Of a stretch of DNA of 64,000 nt, positions 44,121 through 54,840 are shown piece after piece. Under the pieces are notes generated by a model, which saw only the letters and a list, made by a program, of their open reading frames with translations, was not told where the DNA came from and ran no database searches. Made by a program: the position numbers and the translations under genes. Position 1 is the first letter of the stretch. Each line of letters starts with the position of its first letter. The stretch covers positions 5,700,274 to 5,764,273 of the forward strand of contig OX246747.1 of the NCBI GenBank assembly GCA_945910005.1, in the 5' to 3' direction. Source of the DNA: Isoperla grammatica. Taxonomy: Eukaryota; Arthropoda; Insecta; Plecoptera; Perlodidae.

Positions 44121-44892
44121 GAGCGGCGTTCAGTTGATCGCAGCGGCCGGCGGGAGAGGGAGCTAGCTACGTACACCGCTCCTCGGCCAGCCCCCATTAT
44201 ATGGGTCCAGCGGTCTCTCGGAGCGGCGTTCAGTTGATCGCAGCGGCCGGCGGGAGAGGGAGCTAGCTACGTACACCGCTCCTCGGCCAGCCCCCATTAT
44301 ATGGGTCCAGCGGTCCCTCGGAGCGGCGTTCAGTTGATCGCAGCGGCCGGCGGGAGAGGGAGCTAGCTACGTACACCGCTCCTCGGCCAGCCCCCATTAT
44401 ATGGGTCCAGCGGTCCCTCGGAGCGGCGTTCAGTTGATCGCAGCGGCCGGCGGGAGAGGGAGCTAGCTACGTACACCGCTCCTCGGCCAGCCCCCATTAT
44501 ATGGGTCCAGCGGTCTCTCGGAGCGGCGTTCAGTTGATCGCAGCGGCCGGCGGGAGAGGGAGCTAGCTACGTACACCGCTCCTCGGCCAGCCCCCATTAT
44601 ATGGGTCCAGCGGTCTCTCGGAGCGGCGTTCAGTTGATCGCAGCGGCCGGCGGGAGAGGGAGCTAGCTACGTACACCGCTCCTCGGCCAGCCCCCATTAT
44701 ATGGGTCCAGCGGTCTCTCGGAGCGGCGTTCAGTTGATCGCAGCGGCCGGCGGGAGAGGGAGCTAGCTACGTACACCGCTCCTCGGCCAGCCCCCATTAT
44801 ATGGGTCCAGCGGTCTCTCGGAGCGGCGTTCAGTTGATCGCAGCGGCCGGCGGGAGAGGGAGCTAGCTACGTACACCGCTTCTCGGCCAGCC
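44121..44892 (+). repeat. Eight-copy, 100-bp tandem repeat
   Basis: GAGCGGCGTTCAGTTGATCG starts at 44121, 44221, 44321, 44421, 44521, 44621, 44721 and 44821 with exact 100-bp spacing. Copies differ at only one or two positions (GGTCTCTCGG versus GGTCCCTCGG). The last copy is cut at about 72 bp. GC-rich, with AGCTAGCT and CCGGC palindromes. It begins about 280 bp after the LINE stop codon. Confidence 0.97.
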
Positions 44893-45185
44893 GCGAGCTC
44901 GGCCGAGCCGTCGTCGGTGACATGAGCGCGCGATCGCCACCAGTGCAGTGCAGTTTGCACCGTGACTTTTGTATTTTGTAACGTATAATATGCTATGGTC
45001 ACATTTTCCTATTTCAAATATTATAGAGCATTGGAAAGTGACTGCTTCATGTTTACACTTATCACATTATTTTAGCCTCTACAGTGAACTGTTTTTTTGA
45101 TTTAAGATGAAGATATGAGAAGACTGCACAAGAAAGTAATATGTTCGTACCAGTAAAAGAAGAATAATTTGACCTACCGAATTGC

Positions 45186-46605
45186 CTAGCGTGTAAGTTT
45201 AACGCGGATCAGGCGCTGTTGCAACCCGCGTGCATTTGCCAGGATTGGGTTTACATTTCTGATGACTTCAGCTTCAGCTTGCTCTCCACCAATTCCCATT
45301 CCTAAGTCTAGTTCCCCTTCAGCGTCATGGTCTTGCGCAGCTGGAGGAGGAACGCCGTACTCCACACACATATTGTGGAGTACCGTGGCAGCCATAATTA
45401 TTTGAGATGCCTTCTCAGGATGGTAATGCAATACCCTATGCCTGAGAGGGCATCTCCAGCGACTCTTTAATAATCCATTGCAACGCTCCACGATACTCCG
45501 TGCCCGCATTTGGTGGCGGTTGTATTCCTCTTGGGCATCAGTGTTTGCAACTGCCAGTGGAGTAAAGAGCCACGGCTCTAAAGGTAAACCACTATCACCT
45601 GTAATTCCACTTGTATTAGTCTCTGTTATTTTTTTAGATAAGATGAGATTAAACACTAAGGCTGCAAATGGGCCATAACTGCCTGGTGGCTACTAATGTA
45701 GGCCTATGTTATGATTTGAATACCGTAAACATTTAGAGGGATTCACTAAGTAAGGTAGAAGGGCCCAGTTTTGATAAGGTGTTAGGTAAATTATTGCAAT
45801 AAATAATATTTAACAAGCAACCATGAACTTATATTATCCCTGTGAGCATGTTGGAGTGCAGCTTTTAGATTTGAAGAGCGCCAAATGAAGGCGTCATTGG
45901 TGCTCCCAGGGTAGTTTGCGTTAACATTCAAAATCCCTGCCCAGGGACTGCCACCTTATCGTGGTGGGCAGGTTTGCGTGCTTTGTTGATCCCGAGAGCT
46001 ATGCCGGCGGAAGCGTATGCTTCTGGTAGGGCCACCCAAGCCGGACTGGTCGAGGAGGAGAAGTCAGACGAAGTGCAGTCCACACCCCAATCCCCTTTCT
46101 CCCCCCCCCCCCCCCCCCACTGTCCCATTGAATATTAATTTTCTCCTCCCACTTGGCCCTGCCCTCCCTTGCCGGACTCCCGTATGACGACTCACGCGAC
46201 GTACAATGGATCTGATTCGGATGTGGCTTTATTCTTCATTATCATCTTTCTCATCTTCATTATCACCCACTCATCGTCTCGATTAGCCATCGTTGCATAA
46301 ATATGAGACGTTAAGCCCCATTAATCAATCAATCAACATTCAAAATCTTCATATCTGCATCACAAACCTTAAACCAATTACAAGTAGTTAACACGTATTG
46401 AGCGTGATATTTAATAGTAATGTTATAAGAATTACATCACTAAATTTAAGTATTTACCAGTTGAACATTAATTGAGTGGTAATGTTTCCTGTTTACATAT
46501 ACATGCTCCGGGTACTGATCGTCATTGGCTGTGGATGCAACGATTGCTACATGCGTGCAATCAATTGCCCCAATTACTCCGGGAAAATGGTAGTCATGTT
46601 AAAAG
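45186..46605 (-). pseudogene. HARBI1-like PIF/Harbinger transposase gene, three visible exons, one split by a SINE
   Basis: Minus-strand exon 46605-46458 has [17 protein letters not shown] (first catalytic Asp), [10 protein letters not shown] and donor CTG/GTAAAT. The next exon, from 46367 after TTGGTTTAAG, reads MKILNVNANYPGSTNDAF. It is split by a type A SINE between 46335 and 45935 and resumes to about 45845. The last exon, 45598-45186, starts right after GGAATTACAG with GDSGLPLEPW (Asp) and has SIVERCNGLLKSRWRC (Glu) and LHNMC. Exon 46458 and exon 46367 join in phase 0. The acceptor before the first exon leaves an in-frame TAA, and the donor of the middle exon is not evident. It was once an intron-bearing gene or transposon and is probably now dead because of the insertion. 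Confidence 0.8.
45936..46334 (+). mobile_element. SINE-like type A, full length, inside HARBI1-like exon
   Basis: Complete copy with an expanded C run at 46101-46118. Target duplication AACATTCAAAATC at 45923-45935 and 46335-46347. Excising it with one duplication restores the MKILNVNA frame of the exon. Confidence 0.95.
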
Positions 46606-47667
46606 CTGCAAAATTTTAAGTAATTGTAAATGGATTTCTTAAGGAATTGTTTTTCAGTTGGAAAAAGGGAATTTCCTCCCACTCTCCTACCTCCTATCAG
46701 CCCTAACCTATGTACTGCGCCGCGGCGAGCTCACCTCTAACAGGCTTAGCCCGCGCGCAGTATGTCTAACCGCCTGTTACCTTCAGGCGTCCTAATAATT
46801 TTCCCGGGACCGGCACCGCTACCAAGGCGCAAAACCCGGCGCCTCCAATATGGTGAGAACGGCGTCCCACGTTCACGGTTACTATCCCATTCGAAGCGGA
46901 GGAGTCTGTAGATGACGTTTGCACCCTTTGGTGCCACTGAATTCCTCTTCTGAGACGCAGGAGACCGTCTTGAAGTTTTTGTCGGGAAAACCGCGAAAGG
47001 GTTGAGCAGGATGCTGGCTGAGTGCGGGGCTGCGCCGGCCTGGCGGGAAGCCTCACGCCGTCGTCCGCCAATGCTGTCTGCTCGCCTCAGGAGGTATACT
47101 TGCAAGCACTCCTGGCCCTTCTTTCTTCGTCGGCGTCCCGAGACTGAATGAGTGAGTGAAGTGGGGAGTGTTCAAACGCCTGAAGTGTCCTCGTCCAATC
47201 GCCGGGGGGTCCTAATGACGCCGTTCATGGCTTACGACACACGTGCGTGTGCGTGTCGTCAACACACGCACAAGACGCACCCGCGATACTTTTAATAGAA
47301 GTGTGGTAGTACACAACACAACACACACACACGCACTCGAATGCAGACACCACTGGTCTATGATGTATGAATTGAACTAATAATATACTAAAGCTAGAAT
47401 AGCAGGCGAACCAATCCGGTTCATCCTTGTCTCTGATTGGTTCGGCGCGAGTACCACTGGGCCCTAACCAATCCGAACTCTCCTTCCATTAGTTAGGCCA
47501 GAGTACTGGACCTCTCCCAATCCTAACAAAACTTATTCATTACCTTACATGGTGGTAAACAGCCCACCAGTGGGCGATTCAACATCTTAAGTAAGTATTT
47601 GTGTGAAGCTGTAGGTAGATGTTTGAACATTTCATTATGCAAGTTGTCAGGTCCGGGGGCGCTGTTA
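46606..47667. other. No gene recognised; GC-rich block
   Basis: 46680-47300 is GC-rich, with open antisense frames (47105-46746) in two phases that have no known motif. A CA/CG-type repeat (ACACACACACACGCACTC) lies near 47316-47340. Confidence 0.4.
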
Positions 47668-47905
47668 GAAAAGAGACCTTGTCCCTTCCCTCCCACTGTC
47701 CCACTGAATATTTCTCCTCCCACTTGGCCCTGCCCTCCTTTGCTGGACTCCCGTATGACGACCCACGCGACGTACAATGGATCTGATTCGGATGTGGCTT
47801 TATTCTTCATCACCATCTTTCTCATCTTCATTATCACCCGCTCATCGTCTCGATTAGCCATAGTTGCATAAATATGAGACGTTAAGCCCCATTAATCAAT
47901 CATCT
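47668..47905 (+). mobile_element. SINE-like type A/C, 5'-truncated
   Basis: Begins AAAAGAGACCTTGTCCCTTC and retains the body and tail ATGAGACGTTAAGCCCC plus ATTAATCAATCATC. A short piece of the 56662-type repeat (CTGACCCCATTTCGTGTGAA) follows at 47909. Confidence 0.8.
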
Positions 47906-48017
47906 CTGACCCCATTTCGTGTGAAACCAAGGCAATAATTCGATAATTAGTAATAAAATGAATTATTTATTAAAACAAAACATACTGATTATAAAATATA
48001 ACTCACAACTTAGAGCA

Positions 48018-48147
48018 TTCAGTGTGTAAGGCTAACTAAACCACAGTGCGTTGTTGATTCAGATTTTCGATTTCGAAGCCCATTCTTGTGATATAATTTA
48101 AAAATGAAAATTTTGTGCGGTTTTTGACGTAGAGGTATCCTTCCCTG
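48018..48147 (-). mobile_element. Half copy of the 10175 foldback MITE
   Basis: CATTCAGTGTGTAAGGC through GACGTAGAGGTATCCTTC matches the right arm of 10175-10546 with about 15-20% differences. The other arm is absent. Confidence 0.72.
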
Positions 48148-48442
48148 TTTACATTCGAATCTAGGGATGTCAAATTAAGGGTAGTCTCGAATAGGTGAAT
48201 ACGTAGCAAGGCCATATTGCATTAATTACTACCAAAAATAGTTCCACAAAATGCCACCACCTACTTCATTTTTACCGATCATTATTATGAAATTGTATTT
48301 TATATGAAATTGTAGAATGTCAAAGGATATGAAATTGGGTACGGTCCGTAACCTGCTGAGAATGTTTTGCACCTAGCATTCTCCAGCACGTTAAAGCATC
48401 TATAAGCACGATATACTTACGGAACACTTCAATCATAGACAT

Positions 48443-48635
48443 GGCTCCTCCCACTTTGCCCTGCCCTCCCTTGCTGGACTCCCGTATGACGACCCACGCG
48501 ACGTACAATGGATCTGATTCGTATGTGGCTTTATTCTTCATCATAATCTTTCTCATCTTCTTTATCACCCGCTCATCGTCTCGATTAGCCATTGTTGCAA
48601 AAATATGAGACGTTAAGCCCCAATTATCAATTATC
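48443..48635 (+). mobile_element. SINE-like type A, 5'-truncated
   Basis: Starts GGCTCCTCCCACTTTGCC and ends ATGAGACGTTAAGCCCC plus AATTATCAATTATCA. Confidence 0.8.
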
Positions 48636-48977
48636 AGTTTAGTAAAATTAAAAAGGTTTATAGAGGCGTAAGTCAAATCAATTAAATATACTAGGCTCTA
48701 ATACATGTGCAAACATATGATTTTGGCGCAATTTTACACTAAGGTTAAGCCCAAGGTTAGGTCCGTCTATAAGGCATTTTTAAAATGCTGCCAAAAACCA
48801 CCTTATGCTGGAGATGCTCACCTGAAAACCTCGGGCATATTGAGAGTGCTGAATATGCTCACGAATGAGGTTTCGGAACGCTGGGTAAAGCACATTCAAT
48901 AGGTTTCGGTACGGGCCAAGCATGCTTTAAGCATTCTCTGCAGGTTTCGGACCGTACCCAAAGAACAAGATATTGCT

Positions 48978-49386
48978 TTATGTGAAGCGGTTTCTGATGA
49001 TGGCATCCCTGGCTCGAATCCCAGCAGCGAAAAGATTAAGTTCATTAACGCCCTCGTCACCATGGCGAGCAAGTGGAGCTGGTACTTGTGGGATCATTAG
49101 GTCAATGTCATCGAACTGCAGAATAGGTAGTGGCATTCTGTAGTGCCGAGCAATGTTATGTACAACCCCACAAGCATTGACTATGATGCCTGCTTTCAGG
49201 GGACTGTAGTGCAGGGCTCGGTGTTGTAGCAGACACCTCAAGAGGCCCTTTGCCACCCCAATGCACCTTTCAACATAGTTCCTTGTGGAGCAATGGGCTT
49301 TAGTGTAGTCTGCTCCTGGTGTCCCTTGTCTTCTTGTCCTAACAGTGGGGTTAGCATCCAGGGTGTAGGAGAATATCCGGAGTCAC
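48978..49386 (-). pseudogene. HARBI1-like last exon, frameshifted
   Basis: The acceptor CATCTCTCCATTAG precedes GDSGYSPTPWMLTPLL (Asp). A one-base shift near 49340 then leads to the frame with GADYTKAHCSTRNYVERCIG (Glu), VAKGLLRCLLQHRALHYSP and VVHN, open to 48978. The intron lies exactly before GDSG, as in the HARBI1-like gene at 45186, so the two are related but diverged genes. Upstream on the same strand is a THAP exon (50170-50648), which might have belonged to the same gene. Confidence 0.72.
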
Positions 49387-49853
49387 CTAATGGAGAGATG
49401 GGGCAGTACAAAATAGGATGAGGATGGGTATAATAATGATTGGTAAAAATGAAGTAGGTGGTGACATTTGTTGGTTTCACTTTTTTTTTGGTATAATTAA
49501 TGCAATATGACCATGCTTCGTATTCACCTAGAGTGGTGTGATGGATACCACATATATCACCACAATACATACCGGTAGCAGATAGAGAATAATATGTAGG
49601 TTAGTTGCAAATGCAATACATTTATTTATTCTATCTGGATATTATTAGAAGTTATACAAATTTGTTTCATGACCCCCCGAAGTAAAAAATATCCCTTACA
49701 GAAAATATTGGTAACCAAATGGTGTCCAACTGATATCCAAGTGATATCCACAATCTAATTTTGATTACCAAGTAGTCACCTAGTGGTAGCCAGAGGTATC
49801 TAATGAAACTTCTATTAAACTGATGCTTACCATAAGGTAGGTGGAAAAGGTAA

Positions 49854-50175
49854 CCAAATGCTGGCCAACAGGTCACCATATGTTCACAAAGTGGCAGCCA
49901 TGTGGCAACCTTTTGGTTACCAGTTGGCAACATGAAACTGGATGACCAAATGCTGGCCAACAGGTCACCATATGTTCACAAAGTGGCAGCCATGTGGCAA
50001 CCTTTTGGTTACCAGTTGGCAACATGAAACTGGATGACCAAATGCTGGTCAACAGGTCACCATATGTTCATCAAGTGGTAGCCATTTGGCAACCTTTTGG
50101 TTACCAGTTGGCAACATGAAACTGGATGGCCAAATGCTGGTCAACAGGTCACCATATGTTCATCAAGTGGTAGCA
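49854..50175 (+). repeat. 92-bp tandem repeat, about 3.5 copies
   Basis: CCAAATGCTGGCCAACAGG begins at 49854, 49946, 50038 and 50130 (92-bp period). 49700-49850 holds shorter diverged versions of the same words (GGTAACCAAATGGT, AGTCACCTAGTGGTAGCC). The array runs into the 3' side of the THAP exon. Confidence 0.92.
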
Positions 50176-50648
50176 ATTTGGTGCCATTTACGAAGTTGGT
50201 TACACAATTCGGAGGAGTACCTGCCGGAGTACTGTTTACGGACGCTATCATTGGATTGTTAACTGGGGAATCGTTATCAGGCGTACAGGGAGAGATTAAA
50301 GACAACAATCCCTCCACAACAGCAACGTCTTCATCTGAAACATCCTCCACCTCCGTGTCTATTAATATCTGGTCATGCAACAACTTACCATCCAATGTAG
50401 GAACTGCATTCCAGTTCATTTTGTTATGGCAATCACGCCTCGCGAAGGAGTCTGCTGTGAAATGTTTCAGACAGACAGACAATCTATCCAATTGAGCATT
50501 GGTTAACAATAAATGTGCATTATTGTTGCAATTAACAACCCAGGAGTCACACCGTTCAGTATTCTTAGGAAAATTGACAAACTTCAGTTCTGGAAACGCC
50601 TTTGTTATTTTTTTCACACTTCCCGTACGAACACTTCACCGGCCCCAT
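50170..50648 (-). pseudogene. THAP zinc-finger protein, N-terminal exon with homopolymer frameshift
   Basis: From ATG at 50648 the frame reads MGPVKCSYGKCEK, giving the first zinc-binding pair C-x4-C. After a run of seven A it continues one base shifted as KITKAFPELKFVNFPKN, W, LSVCLKHFTADSF (second Cys-His pair) and AVPTL, the standard THAP end. An acidic linker follows. THAP domains bind DNA and occur in transposases and in host regulators. The end of the frame enters a 92-bp tandem repeat, so the true exon end is unclear. The homopolymer makes a sequencing error as likely as a mutation. Confidence 0.7.
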
Positions 50649-50693
50649 CTTAAAAAGTTCGTAAATTAAAAATGTAGTTTAAAACCCGCACAC

Positions 50694-50799
50694 TATCACT
50701 GGACACCTTATCACTGGACACCCTATCACTGGACACCCTATCACTGGACACCCTATCACTGGACACCTTATCACTGGACACCCTATCACTGGACACCTA
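50694..50799 (+). repeat. 16-bp minisatellite
   Basis: TATCACTGGACACCCT (or CTT) in about six to seven uninterrupted units. Confidence 0.95.
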
Positions 50800-51304
50800 C
50801 CACCATGTCCATGGCTGCGGACTGTGGGGTCCGGTGAAAAATGTTAGGGGCGCCTGCCGGCCGGGGCAGGTCAATGCCCTCCGAGGTTACCCGATGTAGC
50901 CACTGCTGATTAGGGGACGTACCTAATTTAAGAGGCCGGAACGCCGGTACCGACATGGACACGAAATGTAAGTCCCGGAGAGGGACATGGTCCCTGACCA
51001 ACAAATCAGGCATGTGCCCTACCTGTTTCGTGAGAATAAATCCACTCGATGCATCCTCGTCGGGGTCAGACGAGTCGTCGGCGTCTTCCTGCTCGGAGCT
51101 CTCGTCGTCCTGACGGCGGTCCGGTTCATCCGGATCGTCGTCGTCCTCCTCTTGCCTGCCCGCCTCCTCATCTTCATCGCCCATTTGGTCCCATCCGGAC
51201 CGCATGCGTTCGACTCGGCGAATGCCCGGAGTTGGTTCCGGTACATCGATGATATAGCGACGGGCGCCGTCCCGGATGGTATATGGAGTAAAATCAACGA
51301 TAAA
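50786..51304 (-). CDS. Unidentified acidic ORF
   Basis: An open minus frame from about 51304 (YTIRDGARRYIIDVPEPTPG) through a Glu/Asp-rich tract (DEDEEAGRQEEDDDD) to LKLGTSPNQQWLHRVTSEG and the stop at 50786. There is no start codon at the upstream edge, so it may be an exon. No family is recognised. The overlapping open frames on the + strand reflect the biased composition. Confidence 0.35.
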   Translation of the reverse strand, partial: FIVDFTPYTIRDGARRYIIDVPEPTPGIRRVERMRSGWDQMGDEDEEAGRQEEDDDDPDEPDRRQDDESSEQEDADDSSDPDEDASSGFILTKQVGHMPDLLVRDHVPLRDLHFVSMSVPAFRPLKLGTSPNQQWLHRVTSEGIDLPRPAGAPNIFHRTPQSAAMDMVVGVQ

Positions 51305-51382
51305 GCTGACTTGGAAATTTTTTTAAAGTTGATCCTTCACCATTTTATTATAACCGTCGGCATTAAGCCTCTCTTGCACCCT

Positions 51383-52106
51383 CTATAAAACATGCCATTT
51401 ACATAACTGTATGGTATTTCCAGGGAGAACCCGAGACAATATGTTTATTCCAGTAATCTCTTTATCGATTACAATAACTTTGCATTTATCGTTCACAACA
51501 GGAGTAGGTTCTATAAATTTTTCAAATGCACGGCTAAGTAAATCTTCCTTCTCTTTGCGAACAAAAATATAACAGAGAGGCTTTCCTTTTGTAGTGCCAT
51601 ATTCACATAACATGACATACAAAGGGTAATCTTCTACATTCAATTTATATATGTGCCATCAACAAACAAAACATCAGATTATTTCTCTGCTAAACCTCCT
51701 ATATACTGAGTTTGTATAAGAAGGTACTGTTGAGTGTTATTTGAATCTACTTCCAAATAAATATTGTTTCTATGAGTTTCTGAAAGCTTTAATAATTTAT
51801 CTATCAAAACTTTGCTTACAGATCTATTTTCGATTTCTTTGAACTTTCGTTTTCGACGAAGGTTTTCTACGTCTTTAAGCTGCATTTCCACCAGGCGGAC
51901 TTTGTCCCAGGACAATGTCCTGGGACAAAGTCCGACGGACAAAAATGTGTCCCAAGATACATTTTTGTCCTAGAACCGTGTCCTCGGACAAAATTCGGCT
52001 TGTCCTGCGTTATCCGTGGCAAGTGGAAGACATTAAGGTGTCTGCAGGACATTTCGTACTGCGCACGCGCCAACCCTTGTAGCTCCACCCCTAAACCACA
52101 TATCAT
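51383..52106 (-). pseudogene. MULE-type transposase fragment split by a TTAA MITE
   Basis: Minus frame: an N-terminal part to YEMSCRHL (52040), a MITE, then KDVENLRRKRKFKE, RNNIYLEVDSN, and a TAA after GGLAEK. The catalytic core DGTY-region carries a two-base insertion near 51650. Then come VEDYPLYVMLCEYGTTKGKP and VIVIDKEITGINILSRVLPG (second Asp region) with LCKWHVL, to the stop at 51383. It belongs to the same family as 8414-9032 (shared DGTYKLN and P..Y.FVR.E wording). It is dead. Confidence 0.7.
51879..52032. mobile_element. 154-bp MITE with TTAA duplication and internal palindrome
   Basis: TTAA at 51875-51878 and 52033-52036. The ends GCTGCATTTCCACCAGGCGG and (inverse) TGTCTTCCACTTGCCACGG are loosely complementary. 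Inside, an 18-bp perfect palindrome arm (CGGACTTTGTCCCAGGAC, 51896-51913) pairs with 51917-51934 around a 3-bp loop. Excision leaving one TTAA joins SCRHL to KDVENL in frame. Confidence 0.8.
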
Positions 52107-52625
52107 GACCAGGGTCAGGACAGTTCATTTTAGAATCTCGCGTAAAGGGGTAAGACTAGTTTGAATGTAAACAAAAATGCAATGGGATAAGGACATTATT
52201 CTGAATTTCATTGAAGAACTAGAGAAAAGACAAGTGTTGTAGAATGTAAACAATCCTCATTATAAAAATAAAAAGAAAAGAAAAGACGCTCTTGACGAGC
52301 TATGTAGGCTTTTTTGTGGCAGTACTGTTTTGGACGTTTTCGTTTCTTTTTTTGAAGAGACTCACTAATTGAAATAAAAGATGCTGTTACACCCAATAAA
52401 ACCAACCCGAGGCTCTGAAGGTTTAGAGCCCGGGTTTGTATACTCACGATCATGACCTTTTATAACTATTAACAATGTCACTCTTATCACCCACTTTTTC
52501 CTGATTATAAAATTGAAAACAAAAATGGTAAACATGTGAGCAATTGGGAGACGCTACTTCCTGGTGAGTCTGGGGAACTGTGGTTGAACTTTCGAAATTA
52601 CCTATTTATATAAGAGTAGGCCGTC

Positions 52626-52985
52626 TTACTCCTCGACTGCAAACTCTCTCGAAGAATTTGAGTCTATATCACTGTCACTATCACTTACAGCACTGTAGTG
52701 AGCGTCGATTTCCATTAGTATATCTTCTGTTAGTTGACTTGAAGTTGAGGCTACACTGGAGCTATCATCTTCAATGACGGAGCCGGAATCAGAGTCGGCG
52801 CCAGAAGCAGAGTGCAAACCAGAAGCAGACTGGGAGCCAGGTGCAGAGTGGGAGCCAGAAGAAGAGTCGGACGCCAGAAGCCATAGCCGTGCGCGTTCGA
52901 GGGCATCCGGTTCAGCTTGATCCTCTCTTTCGATCTCTAAGAAGTCAAGAAGGCGGGCGGTCCTGACATAATTGTCAATATAATC
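52626..52985 (-). CDS. Unidentified Ser/Asp-rich exon
   Basis: After the acceptor CTTCTCCAG the frame opens with DYIDNYVRTARLLDFLEIER and continues as a low-complexity segment. That segment has a 15-bp coding repeat (SGSHSAPGSQSASGLHSASG) and acidic stretches, to the stop at 52626. An exon of about 120 codons with no recognised domain. It may belong to a transposon accessory protein or host gene. Confidence 0.4.
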   Translation of the reverse strand, partial: DYIDNYVRTARLLDFLEIEREDQAEPDALERARLWLLASDSSSGSHSAPGSQSASGLHSASGADSDSGSVIEDDSSSVASTSSQLTEDILMEIDAHYSAVSDSDSDIDSNSSREFAVEE

Positions 52986-54014
52986 CTGGAGAAGAAAAAA
53001 AAAATTGTTTTATTCAACTCAATTAAATGATAATAACTGATTAAACTGTTATAGGCCTAAAGTAAAATGCTTTGAAATTTACATATTTTTTTATTTATTT
53101 TTTTTTTTTTTAATTAAACCTAATGAAATAAAAATTGATTTAACGGTAATAAGTTCAAATACTTTGAAAGCATGGGTTATTTTATTGCACTGCAGAGCTA
53201 CACATTTTAACAATGGATTGGTGGTTACCAATAAAATATATACAGCAATTTAATTTTGTATCAATATTTAATAAAACTCAAATAATTGTTTTAACTGTGA
53301 TCAGTTTAAATGCTTTGCATTTTATATCTATATTTTAATTAAACTCAATTAAATAATAACTCATTTAGACTGTAATATTTTAAAATGCTTTGAAAGCATG
53401 GGGTATTTTATTGCATCTGCATTTTAACAAGGAATTAATGGTTAAAACTTAAAAATATTATATATTGTGTTATGCAATAATTTCGTTCCCCATTAATCAA
53501 TCAATCATTCTATCATCATCACCATCGTTCTTCATTGCACTTATAATACACAGCACCTGTGCAACTTGTATGCATGAACGTACAAATATGAATGAGCCAT
53601 TCAAATGAACTGAGGGCTATTCCAACATTATTGGAAACTCCAGATTTTGAGGAATTCCCGGCAAACGGTCATTTACCGCTAAATTCATTTTCGGCCACCA
53701 GATCATGTAGCGTTACCAAGGCGGTGATGTCGGTTATTTGCTTCTTTTACCAACTGAATTTATAGTTTCTATTTTTACTACTAGGTGGGGCTACCTAAAC
53801 AAATACGCGTGCACTTGCACCACCGTGCAATGTCGGCCATAACTTGAAACGCAGTACAACCACCAAGCCGGTGACCTTGCCGCGTTACCAAGGCGGTGAT
53901 GTCTTCTAGGCAGCCTTTGTTGTTGTTGTTGTTGTTGTGCTTCCATCTTCTATGCTACGTTAGGTCTATGCCTAAGCATGACAAACCAAATAAAACAATG
54001 ACATGTTGTAAGCA
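52986..54014. other. No gene recognised
   Basis: Strongly AT-rich, with weakly repeating words (TTAATTAAACTCAATTAAAT). An orphan CCCATTAATCAATCAATC tail lies at 53490. A (GTT)n run lies at about 53918-53937. Confidence 0.45.
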
Positions 54015-54330
54015 CCTGCCCAGGGACTGCTACCTTATCGTGGTGGACAGGTTGGCGTTCTTTGTTGATCCCGAGAGCTATGCCGGCGGAGGCGTATGCT
54101 TCTGGTAGGGCCACCCTAGCCGGACTGGTCGAGGAAGAGAATTCACACGAAGTGCAGTCCACACCCTAATCCCCTTTTCTCCCCTTTCCCCTTTCCTCAC
54201 GCGCCCTTCTACCTGCCCCTATCCTCCAAAGAGCCCCCAATTTCATTTCCATTATCACCCTCACATCGTCTTGATTTGCCAAGTTGCAAAAATATGAGAC
54301 GTTAAGCCCAAATATCTATCAATCTATATA
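54015..54330 (+). mobile_element. SINE-like type B, full length
   Basis: Complete head and body. Tail ATGAGACGTTAAGCCC plus AAATATCTATCAATC. Confidence 0.85.
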
Positions 54331-54348
54331 AGTTTACTTAGCGAGGCC

Positions 54349-54840
54349 CTAGACATTGTCATCTTCGTTATCCCCGATGTAGGAGTTGATAAGACGGATA
54401 ACCTCATGCTGGCATTCCAGCTTCCGTTGGAGCGGCTTGACGTTATGGAACAGTTGACATAAGTTATTTGAGAAGTGTTTGTCCGCAGAATCTGCGGGGA
54501 TATTTTAAAGGATTTCTTTGACTGTATTGTTGTTCTCGGAGATATGTTTTTTCAGGAACGTCTCCAACGATTTCACCTTCCGCTTTTTCGCGACATGAAA
54601 GGCATCTGGCGAACTCATTCGAGACGTTGGAAGGGAATGTAATGTTGATGGACGGGAATTTATTGTTGATGGACGGGATTTTAATGATACTGAATGGAAA
54701 TTAGATGAAAATGTTGAGGGCGAACAAGATGGAATGGGATTGGCGCCCATTGAAGATGCAGCGGCACCACCCATAGTAAGACTAGGCATGCGCGTCTCAA
54801 ATGAGGATGAGTGGTAGGAATGGGGTAAGGGGGACTTCAT
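54349..54840 (-). pseudogene. BESS-like motif protein, one in-frame stop
   Basis: From ATG at 54840: a Ser/Pro-rich segment, a basic stretch (VAKKRKVKSLETFLKKHI), then TAA at 54505-54507. The same frame continues to TAG at 54349 with DSADKHFSNNLCQLFHNVKP and RKLECQHEVIRLINSY. The latter resembles the BESS motif (helical, D..F..SL...L......K......I..L) found at the end of MADF-BESS and transposon partner proteins. No MADF domain is seen upstream, so it is either a last exon or a remnant. Confidence 0.45.

Noticed and set aside
46746..47105. Overlapping 119- and 101-codon minus ORFs in a GC-rich block
   Set aside because: Open in two phases because of base composition; no motif, no splice sites, no start context.
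50694..50799. Regular 16-bp repeat as a possible CRISPR array
   Set aside because: Units are contiguous with no spacers and the context is eukaryotic; it is a minisatellite.
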